Shown piece after piece: positions 1 to 8,272 of a stretch of 64,000 nucleotides of DNA. Location: assembly GCA_963828505.1 (NCBI GenBank), contig CAWHFM010000018.1, positions 129,363 through 193,362 on the forward strand, written 5' to 3'. The stretch comes from Bog-473 sp963828505 (lineage in GTDB: Bacteria > Actinomycetota > Acidimicrobiia > Acidimicrobiales > RAAP-2). The notes beneath the pieces are model-generated. The model saw only the letters and a program-made list of their open reading frames with translations, ran no database searches and was not told where the DNA came from. The position numbers and the translations under genes were made by a program. Position 1 is the first letter of the stretch. Each line of letters starts with the position of its first letter.

Positions 1-692
1 CCGCGGAGCTCATGGGAAGCGCGTTCTTGGCTGCGATCGTTATCGGCTCGGGTATCGCTGCCCAGGAGCTCTCCCCGGGGAACACGGGGCTCCAGCTGCT
101 CGAGAACGCCGCAGCGACCGGCGCCGGGCTTTTCGCCGTCATCTTGATGTTCGGACCCGTCTCCGGTGGACACTTCAACCCGGTCGTCTCCTTCGTCGAC
201 TCAGTCTTCGGTGGCCTGTCGTGGCGTGACGCCGCGGCCTATGTTCCGGTCCAGGTCAGCGGATGCGTGCTCGGTGCCCTGGTGGCCAACGTGATGTTCT
301 CGCATGCGGCCCTCGAGATCTCGACGAAACACCGGGCGTCGCCAGCACACTTCGTCTCCGAGATCGTCGCCACGCTGGGACTCCTGTTGGTTATTTTCTC
401 CCTTGCCCGTTCGGGACGTTCAGGGAGCGCGCCCGCAGCGGTGGGCGCGTACATCGGGGCTGCTTACTTCTTCACAAGCTCGACGAGTTTCGCCAACCCG
501 GCGATCACCGTCGGCCGGATGTTCTCGGACACGTTCGCCGGGATCGCCCCCTCGTCGGTCCCGAGCTTCGTCGTGGCCCAGATCGTGGGTGGGTTGGTGG
601 CCGTAGGGCTGATTGTGGTGTTGTACCCCCACTTCACAGCGCAGCAGGCGGGCGAGATCCTGGTCCCCGACCGGATCGGAGCCGAGACATGA
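1..692 (+). CDS. MIP/aquaporin family channel, 5' end cut by window
   Basis: A membrane channel of the major intrinsic protein family. The two hallmark half-helix motifs are visible as HFNPVVS (near residue 55 of the visible part) and FANPAIT (near 160), with about six hydrophobic segments between and around them. The first in-window ATG is at 12, but the reading frame is open to base 3 and reads AELMGSAFL, which matches the family N-terminus (AEFLGTALL type), so the real start lies upstream of the window. The stop overlaps the arsC start by ATGA, so the two are co-translated. AqpS-like channels next to arsenate reductases export arsenite. That role is inferred here from the neighbour rather than from pore residues. 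Confidence 0.88.
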   Translation, partial: AELMGSAFLAAIVIGSGIAAQELSPGNTGLQLLENAAATGAGLFAVILMFGPVSGGHFNPVVSFVDSVFGGLSWRDAAAYVPVQVSGCVLGALVANVMFSHAALEISTKHRASPAHFVSEIVATLGLLLVIFSLARSGRSGSAPAAVGAYIGAAYFFTSSTSFANPAITVGRMFSDTFAGIAPSSVPSFVVAQIVGGLVAVGLIVVLYPHFTAQQAGEILVPDRIGAET

Positions 693-1111
693 GTGCCAGC
701 CATCCTGGGGTGCTGTTCCTGTGCGTCCACAACGCCGGACGGTCGCAGATGGCAGCTGGACTGCTCTCCCAACGGGCCGACGGCCGTGTGGTCGTGCACT
801 CTGCCGGCTCGGCGCCCGGAGAGGTACTCAATCCGGCAGTGGTGGCGGCGATGGCCGAGATCGGTATCGACATCTCGTCAGCGAAGCCGAAGAAACTGAC
901 GGAAGGAGTGGTCCCGCGTGTGGACGTCATCGTGACCATGGGGTGCGGGGACGCCTGTCCTGTGTACCCCGGTAAGCGCTACGTCGATTGGGATCTCCCG
1001 GATCCGGCGGGAAAGAACATCGAGGAAGTACGTCGCATCCGGGACGAGATCGCGAGTCGGATTGACAGGCTCATCGACGAACTGTTGGGACAGACCTACG
1101 GAAGGCTATGA
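689..1111 (+). CDS. arsC: Arsenate reductase, low-molecular-weight phosphatase type
   Basis: A 140-residue protein of the LMW protein tyrosine phosphatase fold that reduces arsenate to arsenite. The P-loop is visible near the N-terminus (VLFLCVHNAGRSQMA; CxxNxxRS), and later cysteines lie in the segment MGCGDACPVYPG, as in thioredoxin/mycothiol-type ArsC. The family's DWDLPDP motif follows. The ATG at 689 overlaps the TGA of the aquaporin gene, which argues for one operon: reduction by ArsC and export of arsenite through the channel. The rest of the operon (an ArsR regulator, for example) would lie left of the window. The electron donor, mycothiol or thioredoxin, cannot be decided from sequence alone. 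Confidence 0.9.
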   Translation: MSASHPGVLFLCVHNAGRSQMAAGLLSQRADGRVVVHSAGSAPGEVLNPAVVAAMAEIGIDISSAKPKKLTEGVVPRVDVIVTMGCGDACPVYPGKRYVDWDLPDPAGKNIEEVRRIRDEIASRIDRLIDELLGQTYGRL

Positions 1112-1303
1112 GCTGACCTGGAGCAAATACCGCGTCAGGTCGGCAACCGACGCAATCATGTTCACCTCTGATCGTGATTCCGGACTCGATCGTCCACCTG
1201 ACACCCGGACGTTGTGCATCCCAGCCGTTTCGGCGCCCATGACATCTCGTTTCCGGCTGTCTCCGACCGTGACCGATCCCACGGACGATGTGGATACACC
1301 CGC

Positions 1304-2320
1304 TCAGCGACGGCGCAGCCCGGGATTGGTGGCTGCAGGCGAGGCGGCGAGGTAATTGTCGTTGGGATTGAGCTCTGACCCGGGGGGAACGATCTCGTCG
1401 ATGCGGTCCAGGATGTCGTCGCTGAGCACGACGTCGGCCCCGGCCAAGAGGTTGTCAAGCTGTTCAGGAGTCCGGGGCCCGATTATCACCGATGTGACAG
1501 CCGGATGTGATCTGACAAAGGCGGTCGCCAGGTGGGTCAGCGGGAGCCCGGCCTCCGCGGCCAGCTCGCTCAGCGCACCGACGGCCTCCAGCTTGGCCCG
1601 GTTGGCCGGGACGTTCAGGTCGAATGCCTGGGGGGCCGCGGTCGTCCGATGCCCGCGGGTGGGATCGTCCCGTCCCGACAGCCATCCGCTGCTCAGCGGC
1701 CCATAGGACAAGACGCCCATGCCGTGGCGCTGGGCGGCCGGAAGCACAGTGCCCTCGATGGTCCGAGTAAGGATCGAGTACCTGGGCTGCTCGGTTCGGA
1801 ATCGGTGATGACCTCGACGTTGGGCCACCCATTGCGCCTCCACGACGAGGTCGGCCGGGAACATGGATGAACCGATGGCGCGGACCTTTCCCGCCCGGAC
1901 CAGGTCGGACAGAGCACTCAGTGTCTCGTCGAGATCAGTGCTGTAGTCGGGTCGGTGTAGTTGGTAGAGATCGATGTAGTCAGTGCCAAGGCGCCGGAGG
2001 CTGGCTTCGACCGCTCGGGCGATCCATCGGGGTGACGCACCCTGCCGGTTGGGGTCGTCGGCTACCGGGAGCCCGAACTTGGTGGCCAACACCACGTCGC
2101 TGCGTCGCCCGCCAGACAGAGCCTTCCCGACGATTTCTTCGGACTCACCCCGGGAGTAGACGTCGGCGGTGTCCACGAAGTTGATGCCGGCGTCCAACGC
2201 CGTGTGGATCATTCGGATCGACTCGTCATGGTCGGTGTTGCCCATTGCCCCCAGCATCATCGTCCCGAGCGCGAACCCGCTGACGGAAATACCCGTACCA
2301 CCGAGAACCCTGCGCTCCAT
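1304..2320 (-). CDS. Aldo/keto reductase
   Basis: An NADPH-dependent oxidoreductase with the TIM-barrel aldo/keto reductase fold, 338 residues. The catalytic tetrad is visible: Asp and Tyr in DTADVYSRG, Lys in LATKFG and His in YQLHRPD. The C-terminal cofactor-binding stretch (SVIIGPRTPEQL) is also typical. The ATG at 2320 is chosen because AGGAGAAGAG lies directly in front of it; an upstream in-frame extension to 2419 looks non-coding. The gene stands alone between the arsenic operon and an empty stretch. The substrate is unknown. The closest general type is the family of plant K+ channel beta-like/YajO reductases acting on small aldehydes. Confidence 0.9.
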   Translation of the reverse strand: MERRVLGGTGISVSGFALGTMMLGAMGNTDHDESIRMIHTALDAGINFVDTADVYSRGESEEIVGKALSGGRRSDVVLATKFGLPVADDPNRQGASPRWIARAVEASLRRLGTDYIDLYQLHRPDYSTDLDETLSALSDLVRAGKVRAIGSSMFPADLVVEAQWVAQRRGHHRFRTEQPRYSILTRTIEGTVLPAAQRHGMGVLSYGPLSSGWLSGRDDPTRGHRTTAAPQAFDLNVPANRAKLEAVGALSELAAEAGLPLTHLATAFVRSHPAVTSVIIGPRTPEQLDNLLAGADVVLSDDILDRIDEIVPPGSELNPNDNYLAASPAATNPGLRRR

Positions 2321-2848
2321 CTCTTCTCCTTCGTCGGCCGTGTTCTCCCGTTCTAACAGCAGGAGGTCGTGCGGGCGGCCGTTGAAGCCGCGGATGGTTA
2401 CGGGCGGTACGGGCTGCAAATAGCCCGCCTGAGGGAGCCTGCCGCGCGGACTCGTGCAGGTTTCAGCGATGCACTCGGCGAAGGATCGTGGCGGAACAAA
2501 AATCCCCAGATCATTCGCTTTCGCTCGCAGGTCCGGAAGAGAGGTTCACCTTGGCTTCCGGCAGATCCCGTCCTCGGACCAGCGTCCACGGGATTATCGC
2601 TGTTCGCACGGAGATCTCGCGGTCTTGATATGCGGGCACGGCACGAGATCGCCGAACTCAAGGACGCGGAGGTAAATCCACCCCTCCGTCAGCGGTGTCG
2701 CAACTCGGCCAAGCTCGGGCACTCAATGGAGGCGAGTACGACGCTCCTGACCGTCCGGAACCGCCGAATATCGCTCGGCACCCCTGCGTTGGCGGGACGG
2801 CCCCACTTGTACTGGCCGACCGCACCCAGGCTGTTTGGGGGCACGGAT
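2321..2848. other. Gene-free stretch
   Basis: About 530 bases between the reductase start and the 3' end of the next gene. Open frames exist on both strands, but none has a ribosome site, family motif or convincing residue use. I see no clear terminator or repeat. Confidence 0.5.
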
Positions 2849-3379
2849 TCAGCGCCTGCGCTGGGCCTGCATGAGGGGAACCCCAAACGGAAGAAAGGCC
2901 ACGATGGCGGCCGCGAGCGCGAGAAAGGCGCCCCACGACCAGCTGAATCCGGCCGGCTTGAGCAAGAAGCCCAGGACCACGAGAGCAAGGTTGATCCCTG
3001 TCAGCAGGACCAGGAGCTGATCCTTGGAGAGACGGCCCAGCTCAGCGAGGTCGCCGACTCCGAAGGCGGTGATCAGGACGTAGAGCACCAGCACAATCGA
3101 GTTCAACACGGCGATGAACAGCCAACCGTGGACGCTGAGCCCATCAGCGGACAAGGGGCCGATGCCGTACCAGGGGAGCCAGAAGGAGACCAGGAGGGCA
3201 AAGGTGGCCGGGCCCACGACCCGATTCTTTGCGTTGACGGCGTTCAGGCGTTGCCGCGATTTCCCGACCCGCTTGGGCGCCGGCCGTGGCATGACAAGTG
3301 GCCTGATCGCGGCGCCGCACTTCGGGCAAAGTGCGGTACCCGGGACCACTTCAACCAAGCAACGGGAGCATGCCGGCAT
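2849..3379 (-). CDS. Zinc-ribbon plus four-helix membrane protein
   Basis: Unrecognised membrane protein of 176 residues. It begins with a four-cysteine zinc ribbon (CSRC ... CPKC, residues about 4-25), then a basic linker, then four hydrophobic segments. The first is preceded by a WLPWYGIGPLSADGLSVHGW-type loop that resembles actinobacterial zinc-ribbon/DUF-type membrane proteins. The ATG at 3379 is preferred over one 21 bases upstream because AAGGAGGT sits 3 bases ahead of it. The ribbon is on the cytoplasmic side if the positive-inside rule holds (PKRVGKSRQR before helix 1). Function unknown. Confidence 0.72.
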   Translation of the reverse strand: MPACSRCLVEVVPGTALCPKCGAAIRPLVMPRPAPKRVGKSRQRLNAVNAKNRVVGPATFALLVSFWLPWYGIGPLSADGLSVHGWLFIAVLNSIVLVLYVLITAFGVGDLAELGRLSKDQLLVLLTGINLALVVLGFLLKPAGFSWSWGAFLALAAAIVAFLPFGVPLMQAQRRR

Positions 3380-3690
3380 CCAACCTCCTTCATGTGTCAC
3401 GGACGCGCCCGCTCAGGCTATAAGCCGATCAGGGTGTGACTTGTCCATTCGAATTCCGATCAAAGGGCGATCAAGTCATCGGTCTGACGGGTAGGACATC
3501 GAGAACCTCGCGCTTCCGAGTTCTCTCGACGGCCGTAACTGCTTCAATCGGCCTGCCACCCGGCTCGGCCTGCCCGAACGCGATCTGGCGCCCCAGTGCA
3601 ATCGAGCGTCTTTTGGCGAGACGATCACAATCGGTTCAGGACTCGCCTCATTCATGCCACGTCCGGCCCGGACTTCGGGGAGCATCGACA
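3380..3690. other. Gene-free stretch
   Basis: About 310 bases between two minus-strand genes. No supported gene, hairpin or repeat is seen. Confidence 0.45.
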
Positions 3691-4986
3691 TCAGCCCATC
3701 CGGCGACGCGAGAGTCGCTTCGCGTGCCACTTTCGCGTCGGATCTTGCATCGATCCTTCAGCCTCTCGGTCTTCAAGCAACCTGAAGGTCAATGAGGATT
3801 CGGGCGGCGCAGCAACGGAAGGGCGTTCGGCGTTCGGTCGACGACGTGCAGTGAAAGCTGCCGCGAGCCCCAGGCCAAGCAGTAAGAGAACCAGACCGAC
3901 CGTACCCCCCTGGCTCTTGGGAGCACGGGTGCCAGCCAGCTGGCTCCCCGAGGCAGGGGTGGAGACAGCGCCTGGGGAACTCGAGGATGGTCCGGAAGTG
4001 GCCGATAGCACTCCCGTCGCCGTCGCCGTCGCCGTCGCCGTCGTCGCCGTCGAACTGAAGCCGGCGGCGGTCGCCGTCGTAGCTTGGTCGACCGTAATTG
4101 CTCCTTGCATCATGGCAGAGCCGTAGATGGCGCAGAAATAGTTGTACGTGCCAGGGCTGGTAAACGTGAAGGAGTAGGTACCTCCAGCGGCATTGATTGT
4201 CGGTGATGATGGCCCGCTCTGGCCGCCGTTGCCTGGGCCGTTCCCGGAGCACGTGGACGGGTCGCATCTGGTGACGGTGTGCGGTGCTGTGGAGTTGTTT
4301 ACCCAAGTCACGGTGTCACCCGCATTTACTGCGAGCGATGAGGGGTTATAGCAGAACATCGAGGTCCCACAGTTGGGAGTGCCGTCGATGGCAATCGTGT
4401 ACGTAAACGCACCCGACGACTGACGAGTCGCTGCTGCGTGGGTCGCGACTATCGTAGCAGAGGTGGGGGGAACGGGTGTCGGTGCAGTACTACCTGTGGC
4501 TACGGTCGTGTTCGTAGCCGCGACGACCGTAATCTTCCCGTGCAACATCGCGTGGCCGTGTATGGCGCTGTAGTACTTGTACTTGCCAGGTCTGGTGAAG
4601 GTGAAGGTGAAGCTGCCTCCGCTCGCATTGATTGCGGGTGATGACGGTCCGCTCTGGCGGCCGCCGCGGCCGGGCCCGTTTCCAGGGCATGCCGATGGGT
4701 CGCACGTGGTGACGGTGTGCGGAACCGTGGAGTTGTTTACCCAAGTCACGGTGTCTCCCGCGGTTACCGTGAGCGATGACGGGCTGTAGCAGAACATCGA
4801 GGTACCACAGTTGGGTGCGCCGTTGATGGCGATCGTATACGTAGCGGCGCTCGCCAGATCAGGATGAGCCAGCACAATTGGGGCCGTTTCGGACAACGCG
4901 AACAGAAGGACAATCAAAATTCGCCGCAGGACAACTCCTCTCGCGTCCTCCGAAGCCCTGAGGTTTCGGGCGAGAAGTGCATCCAT
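3691..4986 (-). CDS. Two-domain cupredoxin-like surface protein
   Basis: A 431-residue exported protein. An N-terminal hydrophobic signal (about residues 21-48, cleavage near ASA-A) is followed by two plastocyanin-like domains that are clear tandem duplicates (each begins YTIAI-G-PNCGTSMFCY and contains WVNNST-PHTVT). A Thr/Ala/Ser-rich linker then leads to a C-terminal membrane helix and an RRR stop-transfer sequence. Each domain has lost a type 1 copper ligand at its C-terminal loop: domain 1 reads YYSAIHGHAML (Ser where Cys is expected, His kept) and domain 2 reads YFCAIYGSAMM (Cys kept, Tyr where His is expected). The ATG is weakly supported by its upstream sequence. Likely cell-surface; electron-transfer or copper role unproven. 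Confidence 0.75.
   Translation of the reverse strand: MDALLARNLRASEDARGVVLRRILIVLLFALSETAPIVLAHPDLASAATYTIAINGAPNCGTSMFCYSPSSLTVTAGDTVTWVNNSTVPHTVTTCDPSACPGNGPGRGGRQSGPSSPAINASGGSFTFTFTRPGKYKYYSAIHGHAMLHGKITVVAATNTTVATGSTAPTPVPPTSATIVATHAAATRQSSGAFTYTIAIDGTPNCGTSMFCYNPSSLAVNAGDTVTWVNNSTAPHTVTRCDPSTCSGNGPGNGGQSGPSSPTINAAGGTYSFTFTSPGTYNYFCAIYGSAMMQGAITVDQATTATAAGFSSTATTATATATATGVLSATSGPSSSSPGAVSTPASGSQLAGTRAPKSQGGTVGLVLLLLGLGLAAAFTARRRPNAERPSVAAPPESSLTFRLLEDREAEGSMQDPTRKWHAKRLSRRRMG
4016..4051 (+). repeat. GTCGCC simple repeat inside the cupredoxin gene
   Basis: Five near-perfect GTCGCC hexamers (one interrupted by an extra GTC). They encode the Thr-Ala run in the linker of the cupredoxin-like protein and are prone to slippage, so the linker length may vary between strains. 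Confidence 0.8.
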
Positions 4987-5442
4987 CTACTCGCCATCTC
5001 GAAATCCGTCTATTGACAAAGAGACCGTCCTGAGTCGTCCCACCGTTCCTATGTTCGGGCTCGAGCGAGGTCGGCTGCGCACGGCGGTCTCTTCGGACAC
5101 CAGGGCCTAAAGCCCCCATACAGCGAATCCGTCGTCACGCGAAGGTGAAAAGGGGTCTTCGCCTTGGCCAAGACGATCCCGGGCGCCGAAGTGACCTGAT
5201 CGTGCGTGTTGTACGCGCCGCAGCACGTTGCGGATCTTTCGAACGGCGCGTCCTGGGCATCGACCGGAGGATTGGCGGTTACCTTCGCCGTGGCGCACCT
5301 AGTGGCCGCGCTTCCGATCGCTGGCGACATTGTTCCCACCTCCGTTTCGGTCGGTGAACAACATGACTTCCGCGAGAATTCGATTGTAGGGCTCGGCTGT
5401 CCGGGTGTCGACCAGGGCAGCTGAATGCAACGCAGGCGATAT
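4987..5442. other. Stretch without a supported gene
   Basis: About 450 bases upstream of the cupredoxin-like gene and downstream of the toxin fragment. Two overlapping frames of 70-96 codons exist on opposite strands (about 5049-5339 minus and 5206-5424 plus). Neither has a ribosome site or a family I recognise. It may hold eroded remains of the toxin gene. Confidence 0.4.
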
Positions 5443-5700
5443 CTACGTGACCCCGTGACTTGGCGCAGGCACCCGTCTGGTCTCGGAAGGCCCTGTCAGA
5501 GCGGGACGAGCGGCCAGCACGACGAAGAGCTCGGCGGATTCCGAGAGGTCGGCCTGCACCTGGCCCAGACGGGCCACCACCGCGAGCCCGCCGATCAGGG
5601 CGAAGTGCTCGAGCGACACCGAGGTGACCAACGTTTCGAGGGCGAGAACGAGCCTGCGGGTCTCGCCGTACTCGTCCAGGAGCCGCACCTCACCAGACAC
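5443..5700 (-). pseudogene. AbiEii-like nucleotidyltransferase toxin, truncated
   Basis: The start of a type IV toxin gene. The GTG at 5700 overlaps the TGA of the upstream antitoxin gene by several bases, the usual AbiEi-AbiEii coupling. The product begins VSGEVRLLDEYGE and reaches FALIGGLAVVARLGQ, the conserved N-terminal strand and GG of the AbiEii/DUF1814 nucleotidyltransferase fold. After that the family's next motif (a DxD catalytic pair) is absent, and the frame ends after 85 codons with unrelated residues. I tested the other two frames immediately downstream and did not find the missing motif, so this looks like loss of the 3' part rather than a simple frameshift. Family call rests on the GG segment and gene context. 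Confidence 0.6.
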
Positions 5701-6652
5701 GGATATGTCCTTCTGGGGTCCAAGCGTCGAGGATCTCCCGTCCTCGACCAGGATCCTGAGCAAGGTCAAGAGCGACAACGACGTGGTTGGCCACGGGGAA
5801 TTCTTCGTGGATCCCGGCCTCGATGCTGAAGCCATGACGCGACGGACACAGGGCGACACTGGCCGCCGCAGGCTCCTCATCGGCCAGCCCTACGGATGAC
5901 AGGAGGTGACGCAAGTTCCACCGGTCGTCCACGTAGATCTCGGGGGACCAGTCGGATGTGGCGACTACGGGGGCCTTGTGCCAGATGGCTCCCAGGGTGC
6001 CGCTCAGGCGGTACATGGATGCAGGCGGTGGGGTGGCGGCCAGGGGGTACCACCGGGGCGACCATTCGTCGGCAAGCGCATTGAACAGGTCCGGGATCAG
6101 GGGTTGTCCCGTGCGTTCGACGAGCCCGGCGTTGCGCATGGCGGCAAGGAGCTCCGATGCTCGGCCGGGCGAGCGCTCTGTGCGGCGGGCGATCTCCATG
6201 GTCCCAAGCCGCTCCGCCGGGGAGAGCAGCAGAGCTATGGCCACGTCACATCCCGTCGCCGAGAACAGGTCCACGACCCGGTCGGTGGGCTCGGCTACAA
6301 GCGGTGGGACGTCGGTGTCCACGAAGAGCCCCGGCCATCGGAGGCGAAGGTGACCCCTCCGGTCCAACCAGCCGATGCCGCTCGAACTGAGCACGTCGCG
6401 CGCCGGCATCGAGATGCGATCCGCCACCACCAAGACACCATCGGCCTTCGCCGCCCTGGCGTGCTTGCGCATTTGTGCCACGACCCCGCCGACATCGGAT
6501 TCGGTGACGCGGTTCTTCACCTCAATGAGCAGGATCTGGTCGCCCACCTCCAAGAGGAGGTCGGGCCGGAGATGGGTGGAGATATCGAGATCGCTCAGGG
6601 TCCGCCGGACCTCGTCAGGTCCGGGGCCATCCTTCGTCCTTCGTGGCGCCAC
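5690..6652 (-). CDS. AbiEi-like antitoxin with PD-(D/E)XK-like N-domain and winged helix
   Basis: A 320-residue protein. Residues about 25-60 read RPDLLLEVG ... LLIEVKNRV, which has the PD ... EXK spacing of the restriction-endonuclease-like fold. It is followed by GIGWLDRRGHLRLRWPGLFVD, characteristic of AbiEi-type antitoxins, then a winged helix-turn-helix (MEIARRTERSPGRASELL, residues about 150-185). The start is a GTG at 6652 that lies inside a perfect palindrome, and a second identical palindrome lies 40 bases upstream, which suggests autoregulation. AbiEi proteins are known to repress their own operon and neutralise an AbiEii nucleotidyltransferase; here the toxin gene is cut short. Whether the nuclease-like fold is active is unknown. 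Confidence 0.7.
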   Translation of the reverse strand: MAPRRTKDGPGPDEVRRTLSDLDISTHLRPDLLLEVGDQILLIEVKNRVTESDVGGVVAQMRKHARAAKADGVLVVADRISMPARDVLSSSGIGWLDRRGHLRLRWPGLFVDTDVPPLVAEPTDRVVDLFSATGCDVAIALLLSPAERLGTMEIARRTERSPGRASELLAAMRNAGLVERTGQPLIPDLFNALADEWSPRWYPLAATPPPASMYRLSGTLGAIWHKAPVVATSDWSPEIYVDDRWNLRHLLSSVGLADEEPAAASVALCPSRHGFSIEAGIHEEFPVANHVVVALDLAQDPGRGREILDAWTPEGHIRVW

Positions 6653-6657
6653 GAATA
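6639..6657 (-). promoter_or_regulatory. Proximal operator palindrome of the AbiE locus
   Basis: Perfect 16-bp palindrome TTCGTGGCGCCACGAA (6640-6655), with extra shared flank to 6639-6657. It contains the GTG start codon of the AbiEi-like gene, so protein bound here would block both initiation and elongation. Confidence 0.7.
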
Positions 6658-6678
6658 CGAGTCTAGTTGTTCTTCAGT

Positions 6679-6697
6679 CTTCGTGGCGCCACGAATA
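6679..6697 (-). promoter_or_regulatory. Distal operator palindrome of the AbiE locus
   Basis: Exact second copy of the 19-base element CTTCGTGGCGCCACGAATA, 40 bases centre to centre from the first (about four helical turns). AbiEi of other bacteria is known to bind two inverted repeats upstream of its operon, which matches this arrangement. Confidence 0.7.
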
Positions 6698-6758
6698 GCG
6701 AAGAGAGGGTGGGCCAGTGGTGGCGGGTCCGACTGCATTGTTGGCGGACTCGCGCCGG

Positions 6759-7223
6759 TCAGCTAACCGATCCCGGCCATGCTGGCGCTGGCTCGGTTCC
6801 GACATGGCCCAAGCTGCGTAGAAGTCCAGTGCGCAGCTCGGCCGGCGAAGACACGAGTTGTCGCATGATTTGGAACGATCCCTCAGCATCCACGTTCGTG
6901 ACGGCCAACGCGACATGTTCGACTTCACTAAGGCGATCTCCGAGGGCCAGGCGCTCCCGAAGGGCCATTTCCAACACCCGTGCGCCACTCCGACTCCACC
7001 GAACCGGACGCTCTGGGAGCGCCGGTCCGACGATCGCGATCAACCGTTCGACCTCGGCTGGGGTCACACGAGTACCGGCGAAGATCGTCGCTGGCCCTGG
7101 GGCGGTCGTCACAATGCCGAGGAGGAGGTGCTCTGAGCCGGCGGCGGGAGCGCCGAAACGGCGGGATTCCACGTAGGCGGCATAGATCGCGACTTTGGCG
7201 TTGTCACTGAACCCCTCGAACAT
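6759..7223 (-). CDS. Single Clp_N domain protein
   Basis: A 154-residue stand-alone Clp amino-terminal domain (the substrate/adaptor-binding helical repeat of ClpC/ClpA), without any AAA+ ATPase module. It starts MFEGFSDNAKVAIYAA and has the family signature SEHLLLGIV in repeat 1 and VEHVALAV in repeat 2. The ATG at 7223 is chosen because FxxFSDxAKxA is the normal beginning of the domain. Such orphan Clp_N proteins are common in actinobacteria and may act as ClpC-like adaptors or stress sensors. It lies at the left edge of the repeat-separated gene array; a second, more diverged copy lies at 32416-33306. Confidence 0.8.
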   Translation of the reverse strand: MFEGFSDNAKVAIYAAYVESRRFGAPAAGSEHLLLGIVTTAPGPATIFAGTRVTPAEVERLIAIVGPALPERPVRWSRSGARVLEMALRERLALGDRLSEVEHVALAVTNVDAEGSFQIMRQLVSSPAELRTGLLRSLGHVGTEPAPAWPGSVS

Positions 7224-7433
7224 CCTCATCAGCATCGCACCAGCGGCCCGCCTGCGGCAGCTTCAGGCCTATCGGCTGTCTCAGTTGTCGAACCCCATGC
7301 GGCAACGGCCCAAGTCAGCCAGGGTCAGGTGCCCGGAGGCGTCCCGGTTAGCCCGCCCGATGACGATTTTCGATGAGGAACGTCAACCGGTCAGCAGGTG
7401 TCCCCAATCCGCGAGCAAAACGTCGCCCGGGGG

Positions 7434-7461
7434 GTCGCCCCGACCGCCGGGCTGGGTGCAC
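7434..7461 (+). repeat. Array repeat copy 1
   Basis: Reads GTCGCCCCGACCGCCGGG then CTGGGTGCAC. Lies 33 bases beyond the stop of the methyltransferase gene (minus strand). Confidence 0.6.
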
Positions 7462-7494
7462 CTGGTCGGTACGTCGGGGCGGCTGCGAGGGCGA

Positions 7495-8058
7495 TCAGGT
7501 CTTCGTAGCGCTGAACTTGATTCGATGAAACCCAGCTCGGATGTCCACGTTACGCAATCCGGCAGCGTGCAAACGCCACTCAAGGGTGTCGGGATCAAGC
7601 GGCACGAACGTGTCGCCGCTGTGGTGCAGTCGAGCAAAGGCACTGTCGAGAGGATCTTCCCCGAAGAGCCACCCTCCCTGGCGAAGCACCCGGTCGATCT
7701 CCATGAAGATCTGGTCTTGTAGTTCGACCGTCGGAACGTGGTGGAACATCGAGAAGCAGCAGACAGCGGAGAAACGGTCGGTTGGCAACTCGCTTCTTAC
7801 GGCGTCGCCCTCGAGTACCGTGACATTGGTACCGGCGAGACGCGTCGCCAGTGCTTTGGCGAGGGCGGGATCGCTTTCGAGGGCCGTCACCAAGGCCGCA
7901 TTCACCCTCAGGAGGTCGGTCGTGAGCCCCGGACCCGGGCCGATCTCCAACACGTCCTCACCAAGGCGCGGTGTCTCCTCCAACCAGGGCAGGAGTTCGG
8001 CTCGGAGCCATCGTGCCCGCTCTGGGCTCGACAGATTCCGAAGGTGTGAGTTGTTCAT
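7495..8058 (-). CDS. SAM-dependent methyltransferase, class I
   Basis: A 187-residue Rossmann-fold methyltransferase. Motif I is VLEIGPGPGLTTDLL (residues about 31-45), the acidic end of strand 2 is ALESDP, motif III is VLEGDA, and motif IV reads FSAVCCFSMFHHV. This is the pattern of UbiE/phospholipid-type small-molecule methyltransferases. The ATG at 8058 gives a normal family length; no strong ribosome site is seen. It is the only gene between repeat copies 1 and 2 and so has no operon partner to suggest a substrate. Confidence 0.85.
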   Translation of the reverse strand: MNNSHLRNLSSPERARWLRAELLPWLEETPRLGEDVLEIGPGPGLTTDLLRVNAALVTALESDPALAKALATRLAGTNVTVLEGDAVRSELPTDRFSAVCCFSMFHHVPTVELQDQIFMEIDRVLRQGGWLFGEDPLDSAFARLHHSGDTFVPLDPDTLEWRLHAAGLRNVDIRAGFHRIKFSATKT

Positions 8059-8105
8059 CGGGGCCACAGAGGCAGTCTGCCAAGGCGAGCGACACCACGG
8101 GGTTA

Positions 8106-8135
8106 CCGCCCCACTTCGCCGGGCCGAGGTGCCAC
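8106..8135 (+). repeat. Array repeat copy 2
   Basis: Reads CCGCCCCACTTCGCCGGG then CCGAGGTGCCAC. Sits between two divergent gene starts (methyltransferase and lipoprotein) and closely matches copy 20 at 26884. Confidence 0.6.
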
Positions 8136-8272
8136 CCAGGCACTTATGGGCCTGGGATACCGACAGCCTTCCGTGAACAGAACGTGACGGCGACGCACGC
8201 CCCTTCCGCTCGTGGTGCACACTCGGGGAGAGCGGTGACCCCGCGAGCCGAATAGGAGATGGGAACCACCTG

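Noticed and set aside
5049..5339. A 96-codon Cys-containing minus-strand gene
   Set aside because: No ribosome site, no recognisable family and an equally long frame on the other strand.
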